Below, piece by piece: positions 41,195 to 49,978 of a DNA stretch of 64,000 nt. Every line of letters begins with the position of its first letter. The stretch's first letter is position 1. A model generated the notes under the pieces. That model did no database searches. It saw only the letters and a program-made list of their open reading frames with translations, and had not been told where the DNA came from. The position numbers were made by a program, and so were the translations under genes. This DNA is from Cohnella laeviribosi DSM 21336 (GTDB lineage: Bacteria; Bacillota; Bacilli; Paenibacillales; Paenibacillaceae): the NCBI RefSeq assembly GCF_000378425.1, contig NZ_KB899826.1, positions 1 through 64,000 on the forward strand. The letters are read 5' to 3'.

Positions 41195-43000
41195 CTAGAA
41201 TCCCCAGCTCGGCAGCCAGCGAAGCGCCACGTTCATCCATTCCCTGCTAATCATCATTCCCGTGAACACCGGATAAAACCAGACAAACAAAAAGGCAGCT
41301 CCGCAGACCGTCAGCGCCGTCGCTCTCCGGCCGAACCGGAAATTCTCCTCCATCCAGCGGAGCATCCAGACGATGGACAGAATGAGCAGCGGAACCATCG
41401 GAAAATAATGATACAGGAACGTAATGCTGCGCGGCGCGACGATCCACGGAACGTAGAAGGACAGGTACATGACCGCGATCGTCAGCACCACCCGGTCCCG
41501 GCGCAGCCAGCCGAGGAACCACGACGCGAGCAGCGCGGCGAGCCCTCCCCACCAAATCAGCGGATTGCCGATGGCCGCGATGCTCTGGGCCTGTCCGGCA
41601 GGCAAATCCTTGCCGCCGTAATACCAGACCGGTCTCAGCATTTCCGGCCACGTATACCATTTCGAAGAATACGGATGCTTTTCCTTAACGCCTTTATGGT
41701 AATTGTACATATTTTCCTGGTATTTCCACAAATCCTGGACGTTGATGCCGTCGTCGGCTTTGGTCGCTTTCACGAACGGAATATACGACAGGCTGTAAAC
41801 GCCGACAGGCACAACGACAAAAAACAGCACGGCCGCCGTGAGTACGGCGATCAGCCGTTTGAAATAGCCCCTCTCCCGGCGCAGCCTGTGCTCCCGCAGG
41901 CGTCTGTACAAGGCGAGGAAAAACAGGATCGCAAGTCCCGCCCCGCCGTAAAGATAGTTCCATTTGACCGCCGCGGCGCAGCCGAAGAAAAAGCCGGACA
42001 AAGCCAGCCAGCCGAGCGGACGGCCGAGCCGGCCTGCGCGCCATTCCGATTCTCCGAAACGGTACATCGCATAATACATGACGATGGTGAAGGTGACGCC
42101 GAAAATATCGACGTTGGCCATGCGGGAATGGACGATATGGAAGCCTTCCAGCACGAGCAGAAGCGTTGCCAAAAAGGCGTATCGGGTGCGGCCGAACATG
42201 CCTTTGGCCGCGGCGTAAAAGACGGGCACCATCGCCGTGCCGCAAACGGCGGCCATAAACCGCCAGCCGTACGGCGTCATCCCGAACAGCTCGATGCCCC
42301 ACGAAAGCAGCCATTTGCCGAGCGGAGGATGCGTGTTCTCATACGGTTCCATCCGCTCGATAAACTCGTAGGCCGTCCGGCCGTGGTAAATTTCGTCGAA
42401 ATACATGCTGTTGCGGTAATCGGGACGATAGGGAACCTCGGATTGCTCGTCGAAAACGTGCCGGACGTCCCCTTCGGCGTTCGAATCGGGACGGCCGACC
42501 GGCGCAACGTCGGCAACGGCGATCGGCGTCCAGTTATCCTTCGTGAAAAATCCCGCCTCGTACAGGCGAAACCCGGTGCGCACGGCCGTAAAGCGCATAT
42601 AGCGGGCCTCGACCGGTTTGTCCTCGTATTTCCACGTAAAAACCCGGTTCGTCTTGTGCTCGACTGTCAGATAAGGCTCCCATCGAACCCCGTCGACCGA
42701 ATATTCGATTCTGCTTTCTCCCGTCGCGCCCGGTCCTTCGTAAAGGGTGGTCCGGTCGACCTGCCGCACTTCCCCGAAATCCGCGATGAAGCCTTCGCCC
42801 GGCGCGCCGGGTTTCCAATAGGTCTGCGCGGCGGAACGGTCGCCGAGATCGCTGAATGAGGTCAATGCCGCGAAAAGCGTCAGTATCGCGACCAGCAGCC
42901 AATCAAGCCCGATCCAGCGGCGATCGCGCCGCTTGCGGGAATCCGTTTCGTCCCCCCAGCCGAACGGGGACGACCGGTCCCCGTACATTGTCCCGTCCAT
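41195..43000 (-). CDS. PMT/GT39-type glycosyltransferase with discoidin-like external domain
   Basis: 601 residues. One N-terminal helix (about 32-50), then a ~130-residue extracytoplasmic beta domain (about 55-190) resembling a discoidin/F5-8C fold (FIADFGEVRQVDRTTLYEG, ARYMRFTAVRTGFRLYEAGFF), then a GT39/PMT core with the motif FDEIYHGRTAYEF (Asp-Glu pair) and HPPLGKW, and about ten helices. It probably transfers a sugar from polyprenyl-phosphate, made by the GT2 neighbour, onto a surface acceptor. ATG 43000 is used; weak AGAGGCGAG upstream. Confidence 0.88.
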   Translation of the reverse strand: MDGTMYGDRSSPFGWGDETDSRKRRDRRWIGLDWLLVAILTLFAALTSFSDLGDRSAAQTYWKPGAPGEGFIADFGEVRQVDRTTLYEGPGATGESRIEYSVDGVRWEPYLTVEHKTNRVFTWKYEDKPVEARYMRFTAVRTGFRLYEAGFFTKDNWTPIAVADVAPVGRPDSNAEGDVRHVFDEQSEVPYRPDYRNSMYFDEIYHGRTAYEFIERMEPYENTHPPLGKWLLSWGIELFGMTPYGWRFMAAVCGTAMVPVFYAAAKGMFGRTRYAFLATLLLVLEGFHIVHSRMANVDIFGVTFTIVMYYAMYRFGESEWRAGRLGRPLGWLALSGFFFGCAAAVKWNYLYGGAGLAILFFLALYRRLREHRLRRERGYFKRLIAVLTAAVLFFVVVPVGVYSLSYIPFVKATKADDGINVQDLWKYQENMYNYHKGVKEKHPYSSKWYTWPEMLRPVWYYGGKDLPAGQAQSIAAIGNPLIWWGGLAALLASWFLGWLRRDRVVLTIAVMYLSFYVPWIVAPRSITFLYHYFPMVPLLILSIVWMLRWMEENFRFGRRATALTVCGAAFLFVWFYPVFTGMMISREWMNVALRWLPSWGF

Positions 43001-43208
43001 GTCTACTCTCGCCTCTCCTTCGGTCTGTCCGATCTCTCTCGTTCGTTTTGTCCGATCTCTCTTGTTCGCCTTGTTCGTTCTCCTCGCCGGACGGCTTTTC
43101 TTTTTTTGTCAATCTGTCCTTTATTGTAGTCGAAAGCCGGAGCGGGCGAAAGCCCGGCGCGGTTTTTGCGCATACTTTGAACATCCGTACATCGATGGAG
43201 GGACTGAA

Positions 43209-44435
43209 TTGACGCTGCATTACGGCTCGCTGTATTGGCCGTCGACCCGGCCGAATCCCCCGGCTTATCCTTCGCTCGAAGGCACCGCCCGATGTCGGGC
43301 GCTTATCGTCGGAGGCGGAATGGCCGGCATCATGTGCGGCCACGTGCTGGCGCGCAGCGGCATTTCGGCTGCGGTGATCGAGCGGGACAGAATCGCCTCC
43401 GGAAGCACTTCCGCCAACACCGGTCTGCTGCAGTATTCCAACGATATGATGCTGTCCGAGCTCGCCGCGCAGATCGGTGAAGCGGATGCCGCCGCCTTTT
43501 ACCGCGAATGCAAAGCCGCTGTCCAACAGCTCGGGCTCACCGCCGGCCTGCTTGCCCGGGATGTCGGCTACAAACCCAGGACCAGCCTGTACCTGGCCAG
43601 TTCGGAAGCGGACGTGCCGAAACTGCGACGCGAATACGAGATGCTGGACAAGCACGGTTTCGGGGTCGAGTGGTGGGATGCCGAACGCATCCAGAGCGAG
43701 TTCCCGTTCCGCAAGCCCGCCGGCATCGTCACGCGCGGCGACGGCGAGATCAATCCCTATCTGTTCGTCGTTTCCCTCGCCGAAGACGCCGCCGCTCACG
43801 GACTGGCGATTTACGAACGCACGCCTCTGCTGTCTATTTCCGGACAAAAAGGCCGCTTTATCGCGAAGACCCCATCAGGCACCATCGAGTCGGAGTTTGT
43901 CGTCCGCGCGATCGGCTACACCCCTGAAGCCGCCAGCCATCCGTGGATCAACGCCAGGCTGAACCGGTCCTACGTTATCGTGACCAAGCCGCTTCCATCG
44001 CTTGCCGATTGGCGCGATCGCTGGCTGCTGTGGGAGACGGCTAGACCTTATCTGTATTTGCGAACGACAAACGACGGAAGAATCATGGCAGGCGGATTGG
44101 ATGAGCCTCACAGCCAACCGGTGACGACTGGCGAAGAGCTGAATCGGCGTTCCCAACGCTTGCTGTCCGAGGTGCGAAAGCTGTTCCCCGCCTGGGGGCA
44201 GGAGCTGCAGCTCGCCTACGGGTGGTGCGGCACTTTCGGCGAATCCGCCGACGGCCTCCCCTGGCTGGGCGAAGACCCGCTGCGGCCGGGCTGCTATTAC
44301 GCGCTGGGTTACGGGGGCAACGGCACCGTGTACAGCGCCATCGCCTCCCGCCTCATCCGCGATTTGATTCTCGGCGAGGAGCATCCGGCTGCCCGAATCG
44401 TTCGCTTGGACCGAAGAAGCCAAAACCGGACCTGA
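43209..44435 (+). CDS. FAD-dependent oxidoreductase (DAO family)
   Basis: About 408 residues. N-terminal FAD dinucleotide-binding motif ALIVGGGMAGIMCGHVLA and a substrate domain, ending in FAD-contact motif WLGEDPLRPGCYYALGYGGNG. This fits glycine-oxidase/DadA-like amine oxidases; the substrate is not clear. Unlike some relatives it has no Rieske domain. TTG 43209 is preferred, with GGAGGG 6 nt upstream; the ORF extension to 42933 is read-through. Divergent from the PMT gene. Confidence 0.88.
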   Translation: MTLHYGSLYWPSTRPNPPAYPSLEGTARCRALIVGGGMAGIMCGHVLARSGISAAVIERDRIASGSTSANTGLLQYSNDMMLSELAAQIGEADAAAFYRECKAAVQQLGLTAGLLARDVGYKPRTSLYLASSEADVPKLRREYEMLDKHGFGVEWWDAERIQSEFPFRKPAGIVTRGDGEINPYLFVVSLAEDAAAHGLAIYERTPLLSISGQKGRFIAKTPSGTIESEFVVRAIGYTPEAASHPWINARLNRSYVIVTKPLPSLADWRDRWLLWETARPYLYLRTTNDGRIMAGGLDEPHSQPVTTGEELNRRSQRLLSEVRKLFPAWGQELQLAYGWCGTFGESADGLPWLGEDPLRPGCYYALGYGGNGTVYSAIASRLIRDLILGEEHPAARIVRLDRRSQNRT

Positions 44436-44461
44436 CCGGTAGTGGCCGGCGGTAGCCCGGC

Positions 44462-44517
44462 GAAGGCTCGGCGGAGGACCAACGGAGGCTCGGCGGAGGA
44501 CCAGCGGAGGCTCGGCG
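44462..44517. repeat. 22-nt tandem repeat, 2.5 copies
   Basis: Units start GAAGGCTCGGCGGAGGACC, GGAGGCTCGGCGGAGGACC and a partial GGAGGCTCGGCG. They lie between the oxidoreductase and araB ends, before the terminator. Confidence 0.85.
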
Positions 44518-44522
44518 CGCAG

Positions 44523-44572
44523 AAAAAAAACGGGACGAAGCAGACATCGCGCAGATGTCTGCTTCGCCCCGT
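44523..44572 (-). terminator. Terminator of araDB
   Basis: Very long hairpin: ACGGGACGAAGCAGACATC pairs with GATGTCTGCTTCGCCCCGT (one bulge), followed leftwards by TTTTTTTT, ~28 nt after the araB stop. Confidence 0.93.
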
Positions 44573-44600
44573 CGCATGGAACAAACCGCCGTCTTCCCGC

Positions 44601-46283
44601 TTAATGCGCGGAAGCCGACACTTCGTCCTTGAGCGCTTTCAGCCGCTTCATCACGTCGTTCTCGCCGCGGCCGAAGTAATCGTGCAGCTTGCGGTATTCC
44701 TGGTACAACCGTTCGTACACGGCCACGTTTTCGGGAATCGGCTTAAACGTTTCCTCCCGCACGCGCGCCATCGCTTTCGCTGCGTCCACGATGCTGTCGT
44801 AGCCGCCTTTGGCCGAGCCGGCCGCGACCGCCCCGAACATCGCCGCGCCGACCGCCGGCGTCTGCTTCGAATCCGCAATCTTGATTTCGCGGTTCGTCAC
44901 GTCCGCATAAATCTGCATCAGCAGCCGGTTTTTCTGCGGCAGGCCGCCGCAGGCGTACACTTCGTTCACCTCCACGCCGTGGCTGTGGAACGCGTCGATG
45001 ATCGTCCGCGTGCCGTACGCCGTCGCTTCCAGAAGCGCCCGGTACACTTCCTCCGGCTTCGTCAGCAGCGTGTATCCGACCATCACGCCCGTCAGGTTCG
45101 TATCCACCAGCACCGACCGGTTGCCGTTCCACCAGTCCAGCGCCACCAGTCCCGACTGCCCCGGCTTGTAGGCGGCCGCCCGCTCCGTCAGCCATTCGTG
45201 AACGCTGACGCCTTCCTTGTCCGCCGCTTCCTTCACATATGCCGGAACCGCTTCCTCGACAAACCATTCGAAGATGTCGCCGACGGCGGACTGGCCCGCT
45301 TCATAACCCATATAACCCGGAATAATGCCGTCCTCGACGACGCCGCACATGCCTTCGACGGCGACTTCCTTCTTGCCGAGCAGCATGTGGCAAATCGAGG
45401 TGCCCATCGCCATGACCAGCTTGCCTTCGTCGACCACGCCGACCGCCGGCACGGCCGCATGCGCGTCGACGTTGCCGACCGCTACGGCGGTGCCGGCCGC
45501 AAGCCCCGTCAGCTCCGCCATCGCCGGCGTGATTTCGCCCGCTTTCGTGCCGAGCGGCACGATGTCTCCCCGTAGCTTCGTGTCGATCAAGTTTTCCAGG
45601 CGCGGGTCCAGCGCCTTGAAGAACTCGCGGCTCGGATAACCGTCGCGCTTGTGCCAGATCGATTTATACCCGGCCGTGCAGCTGTTGCGGACAAAGTTGC
45701 CGGTCAGCTGCGATACGACCCAGTCGGTCGCTTCGGTGAACCGGTCGGTCGCCTCGTACACGTTCGGGGCCTCGTTCAAAATTTGCCAAATCTTCGCGAT
45801 CATCCATTCCGACGAAATTTTTCCGCCGTACCGTGGCAGAAATTTCTCCCCGCGCTCCGCCGCGATCGCATTGAGACGGTCCGCCTCGTCCTGCGCCGCG
45901 TGATGCTTCCACAGCTTGACCCAGCTGTGCGGATTGTCCTTCCATTCCGGCTTGAAGCAGAGCGGAACGCCCTCCTTGTCCACCGGCAGCATCGTGCATG
46001 CCGTGAAGTCGATGCCAAGGCCGATGACGTCGTCCTTGGAGACGCCCGATTCCTTCAGCACGGCGGGAATCGAGCGGCGAAGCACCTCGAGGTAGTCGTC
46101 CGGGTGCTGAAGCGCCCAATCGTGTTCCAGCGGCTTGCCCGAACCCGGCAGCTTCTCGTCGATGACGCCGTGCGGGTACGGCGTAACGTGGTCGGCCACC
46201 TCGCGGCCGTTCGACAGATCCACCAACACCGCGCGTCCGGACTGCGTGCCGTAGTCGACACCGATCGCATACTTTTTGCTCAT
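44601..46283 (-). CDS. araB: L-ribulokinase
   Basis: 560 residues, FGGY carbohydrate kinase. N-terminal [16 protein letters not shown], substrate region [13 protein letters not shown] and ATP-binding [12 protein letters not shown] are present, and C-terminal [18 protein letters not shown]. Phosphorylates L-ribulose in arabinose catabolism. ATG 46283 has GGAGGAGG upstream. Second gene after araD (63-nt gap). Confidence 0.97.
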   Translation of the reverse strand: MSKKYAIGVDYGTQSGRAVLVDLSNGREVADHVTPYPHGVIDEKLPGSGKPLEHDWALQHPDDYLEVLRRSIPAVLKESGVSKDDVIGLGIDFTACTMLPVDKEGVPLCFKPEWKDNPHSWVKLWKHHAAQDEADRLNAIAAERGEKFLPRYGGKISSEWMIAKIWQILNEAPNVYEATDRFTEATDWVVSQLTGNFVRNSCTAGYKSIWHKRDGYPSREFFKALDPRLENLIDTKLRGDIVPLGTKAGEITPAMAELTGLAAGTAVAVGNVDAHAAVPAVGVVDEGKLVMAMGTSICHMLLGKKEVAVEGMCGVVEDGIIPGYMGYEAGQSAVGDIFEWFVEEAVPAYVKEAADKEGVSVHEWLTERAAAYKPGQSGLVALDWWNGNRSVLVDTNLTGVMVGYTLLTKPEEVYRALLEATAYGTRTIIDAFHSHGVEVNEVYACGGLPQKNRLLMQIYADVTNREIKIADSKQTPAVGAAMFGAVAAGSAKGGYDSIVDAAKAMARVREETFKPIPENVAVYERLYQEYRKLHDYFGRGENDVMKRLKALKDEVSASAH

Positions 46284-46346
46284 CGTAAGCCTCCTCCGAT
46301 TTCAAGAAAAATGGCAGCGCCTCGCGCATCATGCGAAAATGCCGCT

Positions 46347-47060
46347 TCAAGCCGACGCTTCATGCTCCTTGCCCGGCTGGCCGTAGTAGGCGGAAGCGCC
46401 GTGCTTGCGTAGATAATGCTTGTCGAGCAACTCCTGCTGCATCGAAGGAATGCCGGCATTCAACTGTCGGGTGTGGTAGGCCATCTTCGCGACCTCCTCC
46501 AGCACGACGGCGTTGTGCAGCGCTTCCATCGGATTTTTGCCCCATGCGAACGGAGCGTGGCTGTATACGAGCACGCCGGGCACGGCTTTGGGGTCGATGC
46601 CGCGGAACGTTTCCACGATGACGTTGCCCGTCTCGAGCTCGTAATCCCCCCGGATCTCCTCCGGCGTCATCGGGCGGGTGCACGGTATCGTTCCGTAGAA
46701 ATAATCGCCGTGCGTCGTCCCGAGCGCGGGGATCCCTTGACCCGCCTGCGACCAGATCGTCGCCCAGGTCGAATGGGTATGCACGATGCCGCCGATGCCG
46801 GAAAAATTCCGGTACAGCACAAGATGCGTCGGCGTGTCCGAGGACGGACGAAGACCGCCCTCGACGACGTTGCCGTCCAGATCGACGACAACCATATGCT
46901 CCGGCGTCAGCTCTTCGTACGCCACTCCGCTCGGTTTGATGACCATCAGTCCGCTGCCCGGATCGAAGCCGCTGACGTTGCCCCATGTGAAGGTGACAAG
47001 CCCGTATTCCGGCAATGCCTTATTGGCGCGGCAAACGCTTTCTTTTAACGCTTCCAGCAA
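46347..47060 (-). CDS. araD: L-ribulose-5-phosphate 4-epimerase
   Basis: 237 residues, class II aldolase fold. Zn ligands HTHS and H (SHAPFAWG), phosphate-binding TWGNVSG and IKPSG, and the C-terminal [14 protein letters not shown] are typical. Gives D-xylulose-5-phosphate. TTG 47060 (AAAGGGTGAG upstream). First gene of araDB; its promoter carries an AraR box. No araA (isomerase) is in the window. Confidence 0.96.
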   Translation of the reverse strand: MLEALKESVCRANKALPEYGLVTFTWGNVSGFDPGSGLMVIKPSGVAYEELTPEHMVVVDLDGNVVEGGLRPSSDTPTHLVLYRNFSGIGGIVHTHSTWATIWSQAGQGIPALGTTHGDYFYGTIPCTRPMTPEEIRGDYELETGNVIVETFRGIDPKAVPGVLVYSHAPFAWGKNPMEALHNAVVLEEVAKMAYHTRQLNAGIPSMQQELLDKHYLRKHGASAYYGQPGKEHEASA

Positions 47061-47104
47061 AGCAGGCTCACCCTTTCCGGCCGTATCTTATGAATATTCA
47101 AAAA

Positions 47105-47118
47105 TGTATGCGGCTTCA
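47105..47118. promoter_or_regulatory. Weak cre-like sequence downstream of araD -10
   Basis: Reverse-strand TGAAGCCGCATACA matches the cre pattern TGWNANCGNTNWCA at 12 of 14 positions, and its position just downstream of the -10 would fit CcpA roadblocking. Two mismatches at conserved positions keep this speculative. Confidence 0.3.
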
Positions 47119-47147
47119 TTATACACTTGTACGTACATGTATGTCGA
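47118..47147 (-). promoter_or_regulatory. araD promoter with AraR operator in spacer
   Basis: Reverse-strand TCGACA (-35-like) and perfect TATAAT with an 18-nt spacer. The AraR box occupies the spacer (47125-47140), so AraR would block polymerase directly. Confidence 0.7.
47125..47140. promoter_or_regulatory. AraR operator at araD
   Basis: ACTTGTACGTACATGT shares the core TTGTACGTACA with the B. subtilis AraR consensus (ATTTGTACGTACAAAT), 13 of 16 positions. An identical core is found at the araR promoter. Confidence 0.85.
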
Positions 47148-47194
47148 GAGGAGAGTGTCTTGCCTAAGCTTGTTCCGACATCATATGTCCGGCA

Positions 47195-47325
47195 CAGGTT
47201 TCGGAACCGGTTTCAGAACGGGAACCATTTTCGGAACGCAGACGAGTTTCGGAATGAGAACAGATTCGGATCAGGAACAGACTCGGAATGAGAACAAACT
47301 CGAACGGGAACGGGTTCGGCTTGGC
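47195..47325. repeat. Degenerate ~17-nt tandem repeat in araR-araD gap
   Basis: Recurrent TCGGAATGAGAAC / TCGGATCAGGAAC / TCGGAATGAGAAC / TCGAACGGGAAC units spaced 16-18 nt. Noncoding; same style as the array at 33.8-34.2 kb but a different unit. Confidence 0.7.
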
Positions 47326-47344
47326 CGTCCCCGTTCCGCTTCCG

Positions 47345-48454
47345 TCAGGATGGAGCCTGGCTTTGCGCAGGCGCCGTCGACTGCCGGACGATCAGCTTCG
47401 GCGCGTAGACTTTCGCCGTCTCTTCCGGCGGCTGCCCGCTCTCCAGCATGGTGACGAGCATGTCCGCCGCCGCCTCGCCCATTTCCGCCTTCGGATGCGC
47501 CACGGTCGTCAGCTTGATCTCGGTCGCCGTCGCGAGAAACGAATCGTCGAAGCCGACGACCGACAAGTCCTCGGGCACGCGCAAGCCGGCTTCCCGCACC
47601 ACGTCGAGCAGCGCCACCGCCAATTGGTCGTTGTAGCAGACGATCGCGGTCGGCCGGTCCGGCCGGGCCAGCATCTCGCGCAGCGCCGCCTGCGGCCGCT
47701 CCTCCTTCTGCTCGGTGGCGTACCGGATCAGCAGCGCGGGATCGACCGGCAGCTTCCGCTCGCGGTGCGCCTGCAGAAATCCTTTCAGCCGGCGGCTGCC
47801 TTGCAGGTCGTCGGTTTTGAAAAAGCCGGCGACGCGCCGGTGGCCCAATTTGAGCAAATGATCGGCGGCGAGCTTCCCGCCCGCTTCGTCGTCGAGCTTG
47901 ACGCAGGGGCAGTCCAGGTCCGGGTAGCTTTCGTTGATCATCAGCAGCGGAATGCCGTGGTACTCAAGCGCCATGTAGGCGTCGAAGTTCGGGTTCCCCT
48001 CGGCGCTGCGGGTCGGCTCCACGATCAGCCCGCATACCCCCTGACCGAGCATCATTTCCAGGCTTTCGCGCTCGCGGTCCTTGCGGTTGTCCGTGCTGGA
48101 GAGAAGCAGCCGGTAGCCCCGGTCCTTGAGCGCCGCCTCCACCCCCCGGACGATCGACGGAAAAATATAATCGGATATATAAGTCGTAATCAAGCCGACC
48201 GTCCGGTTCATCCCCGTGTTCCTCCGCTCTCCGGACAGGCGGGAGACGAACGTTCCCTTTCCCTGCTCGCGGGACAGCCAGCCTTCCTGCACAAGTTCCC
48301 CGATCGATTGGCGAACCGTTTGGCGGCTTAAGCCGAACTGCTCGGACAGCTCGTTCTCCGAAGGTAGTTTGTCTCCGGGCCGGTAGCGTCCGCCGGCGAT
48401 CCAGGAGACGATCTCTTCTTTCAGCCGCAAGTATTTCGGGGAATGCGAATTCAA
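47345..48454 (-). CDS. araR: Arabinose repressor AraR (GntR-LacI hybrid)
   Basis: About 369 residues. N-terminal GntR winged helix (about 5-70: LPSENELSEQFGLSRQTVRQSI), then a LacI/PBP-like effector domain (about 80-365: GLITTYISDYIFPSIVRGVE, GFDDSFLATATEIKLTTVAHP). Arabinose binding releases it from the TTGTACGTACA operators at araD and its own promoter. TTG 48454 has GAGGTG 6 nt upstream; the ORF start at 48493 lies within the -10 region. Confidence 0.93.
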   Translation of the reverse strand: MNSHSPKYLRLKEEIVSWIAGGRYRPGDKLPSENELSEQFGLSRQTVRQSIGELVQEGWLSREQGKGTFVSRLSGERRNTGMNRTVGLITTYISDYIFPSIVRGVEAALKDRGYRLLLSSTDNRKDRERESLEMMLGQGVCGLIVEPTRSAEGNPNFDAYMALEYHGIPLLMINESYPDLDCPCVKLDDEAGGKLAADHLLKLGHRRVAGFFKTDDLQGSRRLKGFLQAHRERKLPVDPALLIRYATEQKEERPQAALREMLARPDRPTAIVCYNDQLAVALLDVVREAGLRVPEDLSVVGFDDSFLATATEIKLTTVAHPKAEMGEAAADMLVTMLESGQPPEETAKVYAPKLIVRQSTAPAQSQAPS

Positions 48455-48481
48455 ACCGTTCACCTCAAGACGTTTTTTTTC

Positions 48482-48515
48482 ATTATACCACACGATCCAA
48501 CTTGTACGTACAGGG
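48482..48515 (-). promoter_or_regulatory. araR promoter with AraR operator
   Basis: Reverse-strand TATAAT at 48487-48482; the AraR box (ACTTGTACGTACAGGG on the plus strand, 48500-48515) covers the -35 position, giving autorepression. It matches the operator at araD in its TTGTACGTACA core. Confidence 0.8.
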
Positions 48516-48533
48516 TTGCCGTTTAATACGCAA

Positions 48534-48555
48534 ACAGGCGCCCGCGGGCGCCTGT
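48534..48555 (-). terminator. Terminator-like palindrome after binding-protein gene
   Basis: Perfect 22-bp palindrome (ACAGGCGCCCG / CGGGCGCCTGT), followed leftwards by only TTTGCGT, so weak. It lies between the binding-protein gene and the araR promoter. Confidence 0.65.
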
Positions 48556-48570
48556 CGCTTCCTTCATTTT

Positions 48571-49863
48571 TTATTTCTGCACGATATCCTTGACCGCCTG
48601 ATCCAGCTTCCCGAACAGCTCATCCTTGCCGATCTGTCCGCCTTGATACTCCTGCATCGCCGCGCCCCAGCCCTGAATGACGCCGTCCGGGTAGCGGCCC
48701 CAATGCCAGCCGCCCGCATCCTTCGCCTGCGCCGACACCGCGGCGCCGAGCTGTCCGATGTCCTCGGACGCGGCCGGAATCGTGACGAGCGCCGGAATGA
48801 ACTTGAATTCCTTAACCAGGTAGTTTTTGCCCGTTTCGGAAGAGACAAGCCAGTTCAGAAACGCTTTCGCTTCCTCCGGATGCTTGGACTTGCTGTTGAC
48901 GATCCAGAAGTTGGCCGGACCCGTGTAGATGCGTCCCTTGCCGCTGTCGTCGATCGGGATCGGCATCATGCCGAGATTCAACTGCGCCACTTTGTCGATA
49001 TCGCCTTGAATCCAGTTGCCCTGCTGAATCATGGCCGCCTTGCCCGTGGCGAAGTTGGCCACCTGCGTCGCATAGTCGGTCGTCAGCTTATCCTTCTGGC
49101 TGTATTTGAATACGAGGTCGACGTAGTTGATCCACTTTTCGAACACTTCGTTGCCCTTGAACGACGCCGTGCCGTCCTTCGTTCCTTCGACGAACTTGAC
49201 CGGATCGGACTGTTCGGCGAGGCCGACGTTAATCGTATGATGCCCGATCGACCACCATTCGTTCGTCGTCGAGAACGGCGTAATGCCTTTCTCCTGAAGC
49301 TTCTTCGCCGCATCCTCAAGCTGGGTCAGCGTCGTCGGAAGCTCGGCAATGCCCGCCTGGGCGAACAGGTCCTTGTTGTAAATGATCCCGTAGCCCTCGA
49401 TATTCATCGGCATGCCAAGCAGCTTGCCGTCCACTCTCGCCGGCGCCGCCGCGGACGGAACGACGTCTTTCGCCCAAGGCTCGTTCGACAGATCGGTCGC
49501 GCGGTCGTAGTACGGCTCAAGCGCCGCGTAGCCTTCGGCGTTGAAAATTTCCGGCTCGGACCCGGAGGCGATTTCCGCTTTCAACAGCGCGTTGTAATCT
49601 TCGCCTCCTCCGTGCGTCTCGATCTCGACCTTGACCCCCGTCTCCTGCTCGTATGCCTCCGCCAGTTGGTTGAAGGCGTCCGCGATTTCCACCTTGAAGT
49701 TGAAAATCTTGATCGTCACGTCTTTCTTCTCCGCCGAGGGCGAAGCGTTCGAGCCGGACGGGCCGGACGCATCTCCCGAGTTAGCACCGTTCCCCCCGCT
49801 CGAACCGCAGCCGGCGACCGCGAGCATCACCGCAATCAGCATCCATACGGACCAACGTTTCAT
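48571..49863 (-). CDS. Sugar ABC transporter substrate-binding lipoprotein
   Basis: 430 residues. Signal peptide with lipobox AVAGC (Cys19), a Ser/Gly-rich linker, then a family 1 (MalE-like) solute-binding fold (about 50-425). Conserved landmarks include WIQGDIDKVAQ and GMMPIPID. It lies downstream of two permease genes. ATG 49863 has GGGGAGGATG upstream. A cre-like site overlaps its own promoter. The ligand is unknown; near araDB, an arabinose-containing oligosaccharide is a guess. Confidence 0.92.
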   Translation of the reverse strand: MKRWSVWMLIAVMLAVAGCGSSGGNGANSGDASGPSGSNASPSAEKKDVTIKIFNFKVEIADAFNQLAEAYEQETGVKVEIETHGGGEDYNALLKAEIASGSEPEIFNAEGYAALEPYYDRATDLSNEPWAKDVVPSAAAPARVDGKLLGMPMNIEGYGIIYNKDLFAQAGIAELPTTLTQLEDAAKKLQEKGITPFSTTNEWWSIGHHTINVGLAEQSDPVKFVEGTKDGTASFKGNEVFEKWINYVDLVFKYSQKDKLTTDYATQVANFATGKAAMIQQGNWIQGDIDKVAQLNLGMMPIPIDDSGKGRIYTGPANFWIVNSKSKHPEEAKAFLNWLVSSETGKNYLVKEFKFIPALVTIPAASEDIGQLGAAVSAQAKDAGGWHWGRYPDGVIQGWGAAMQEYQGGQIGKDELFGKLDQAVKDIVQK

Positions 49864-49910
49864 TCTGACATCCTCCCCTTTTGGGCTGTGTTCTGCCTGC
49901 TACGACCCCC

Positions 49911-49939
49911 ATTATAGAAAACGCTGTCATGCCGAACTA
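49911..49939 (-). promoter_or_regulatory. Promoter of the binding-protein gene
   Basis: Reverse-strand perfect TATAAT (49916-49911) with a poor -35 (TAGTTC) 17 nt upstream. It suggests the binding protein can be expressed above the permeases. Confidence 0.5.
49916..49929. promoter_or_regulatory. CcpA cre-like site
   Basis: Reverse-strand TGACAGCGTTTTCT matches TGWNANCGNTNWCA at 13 of 14 positions and touches the -10. It would place the binding protein under carbon catabolite repression. Confidence 0.65.
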
Positions 49940-49978
49940 CCGACGGTATTGTTCAATTTAGTGTAACCTATTGATTTT

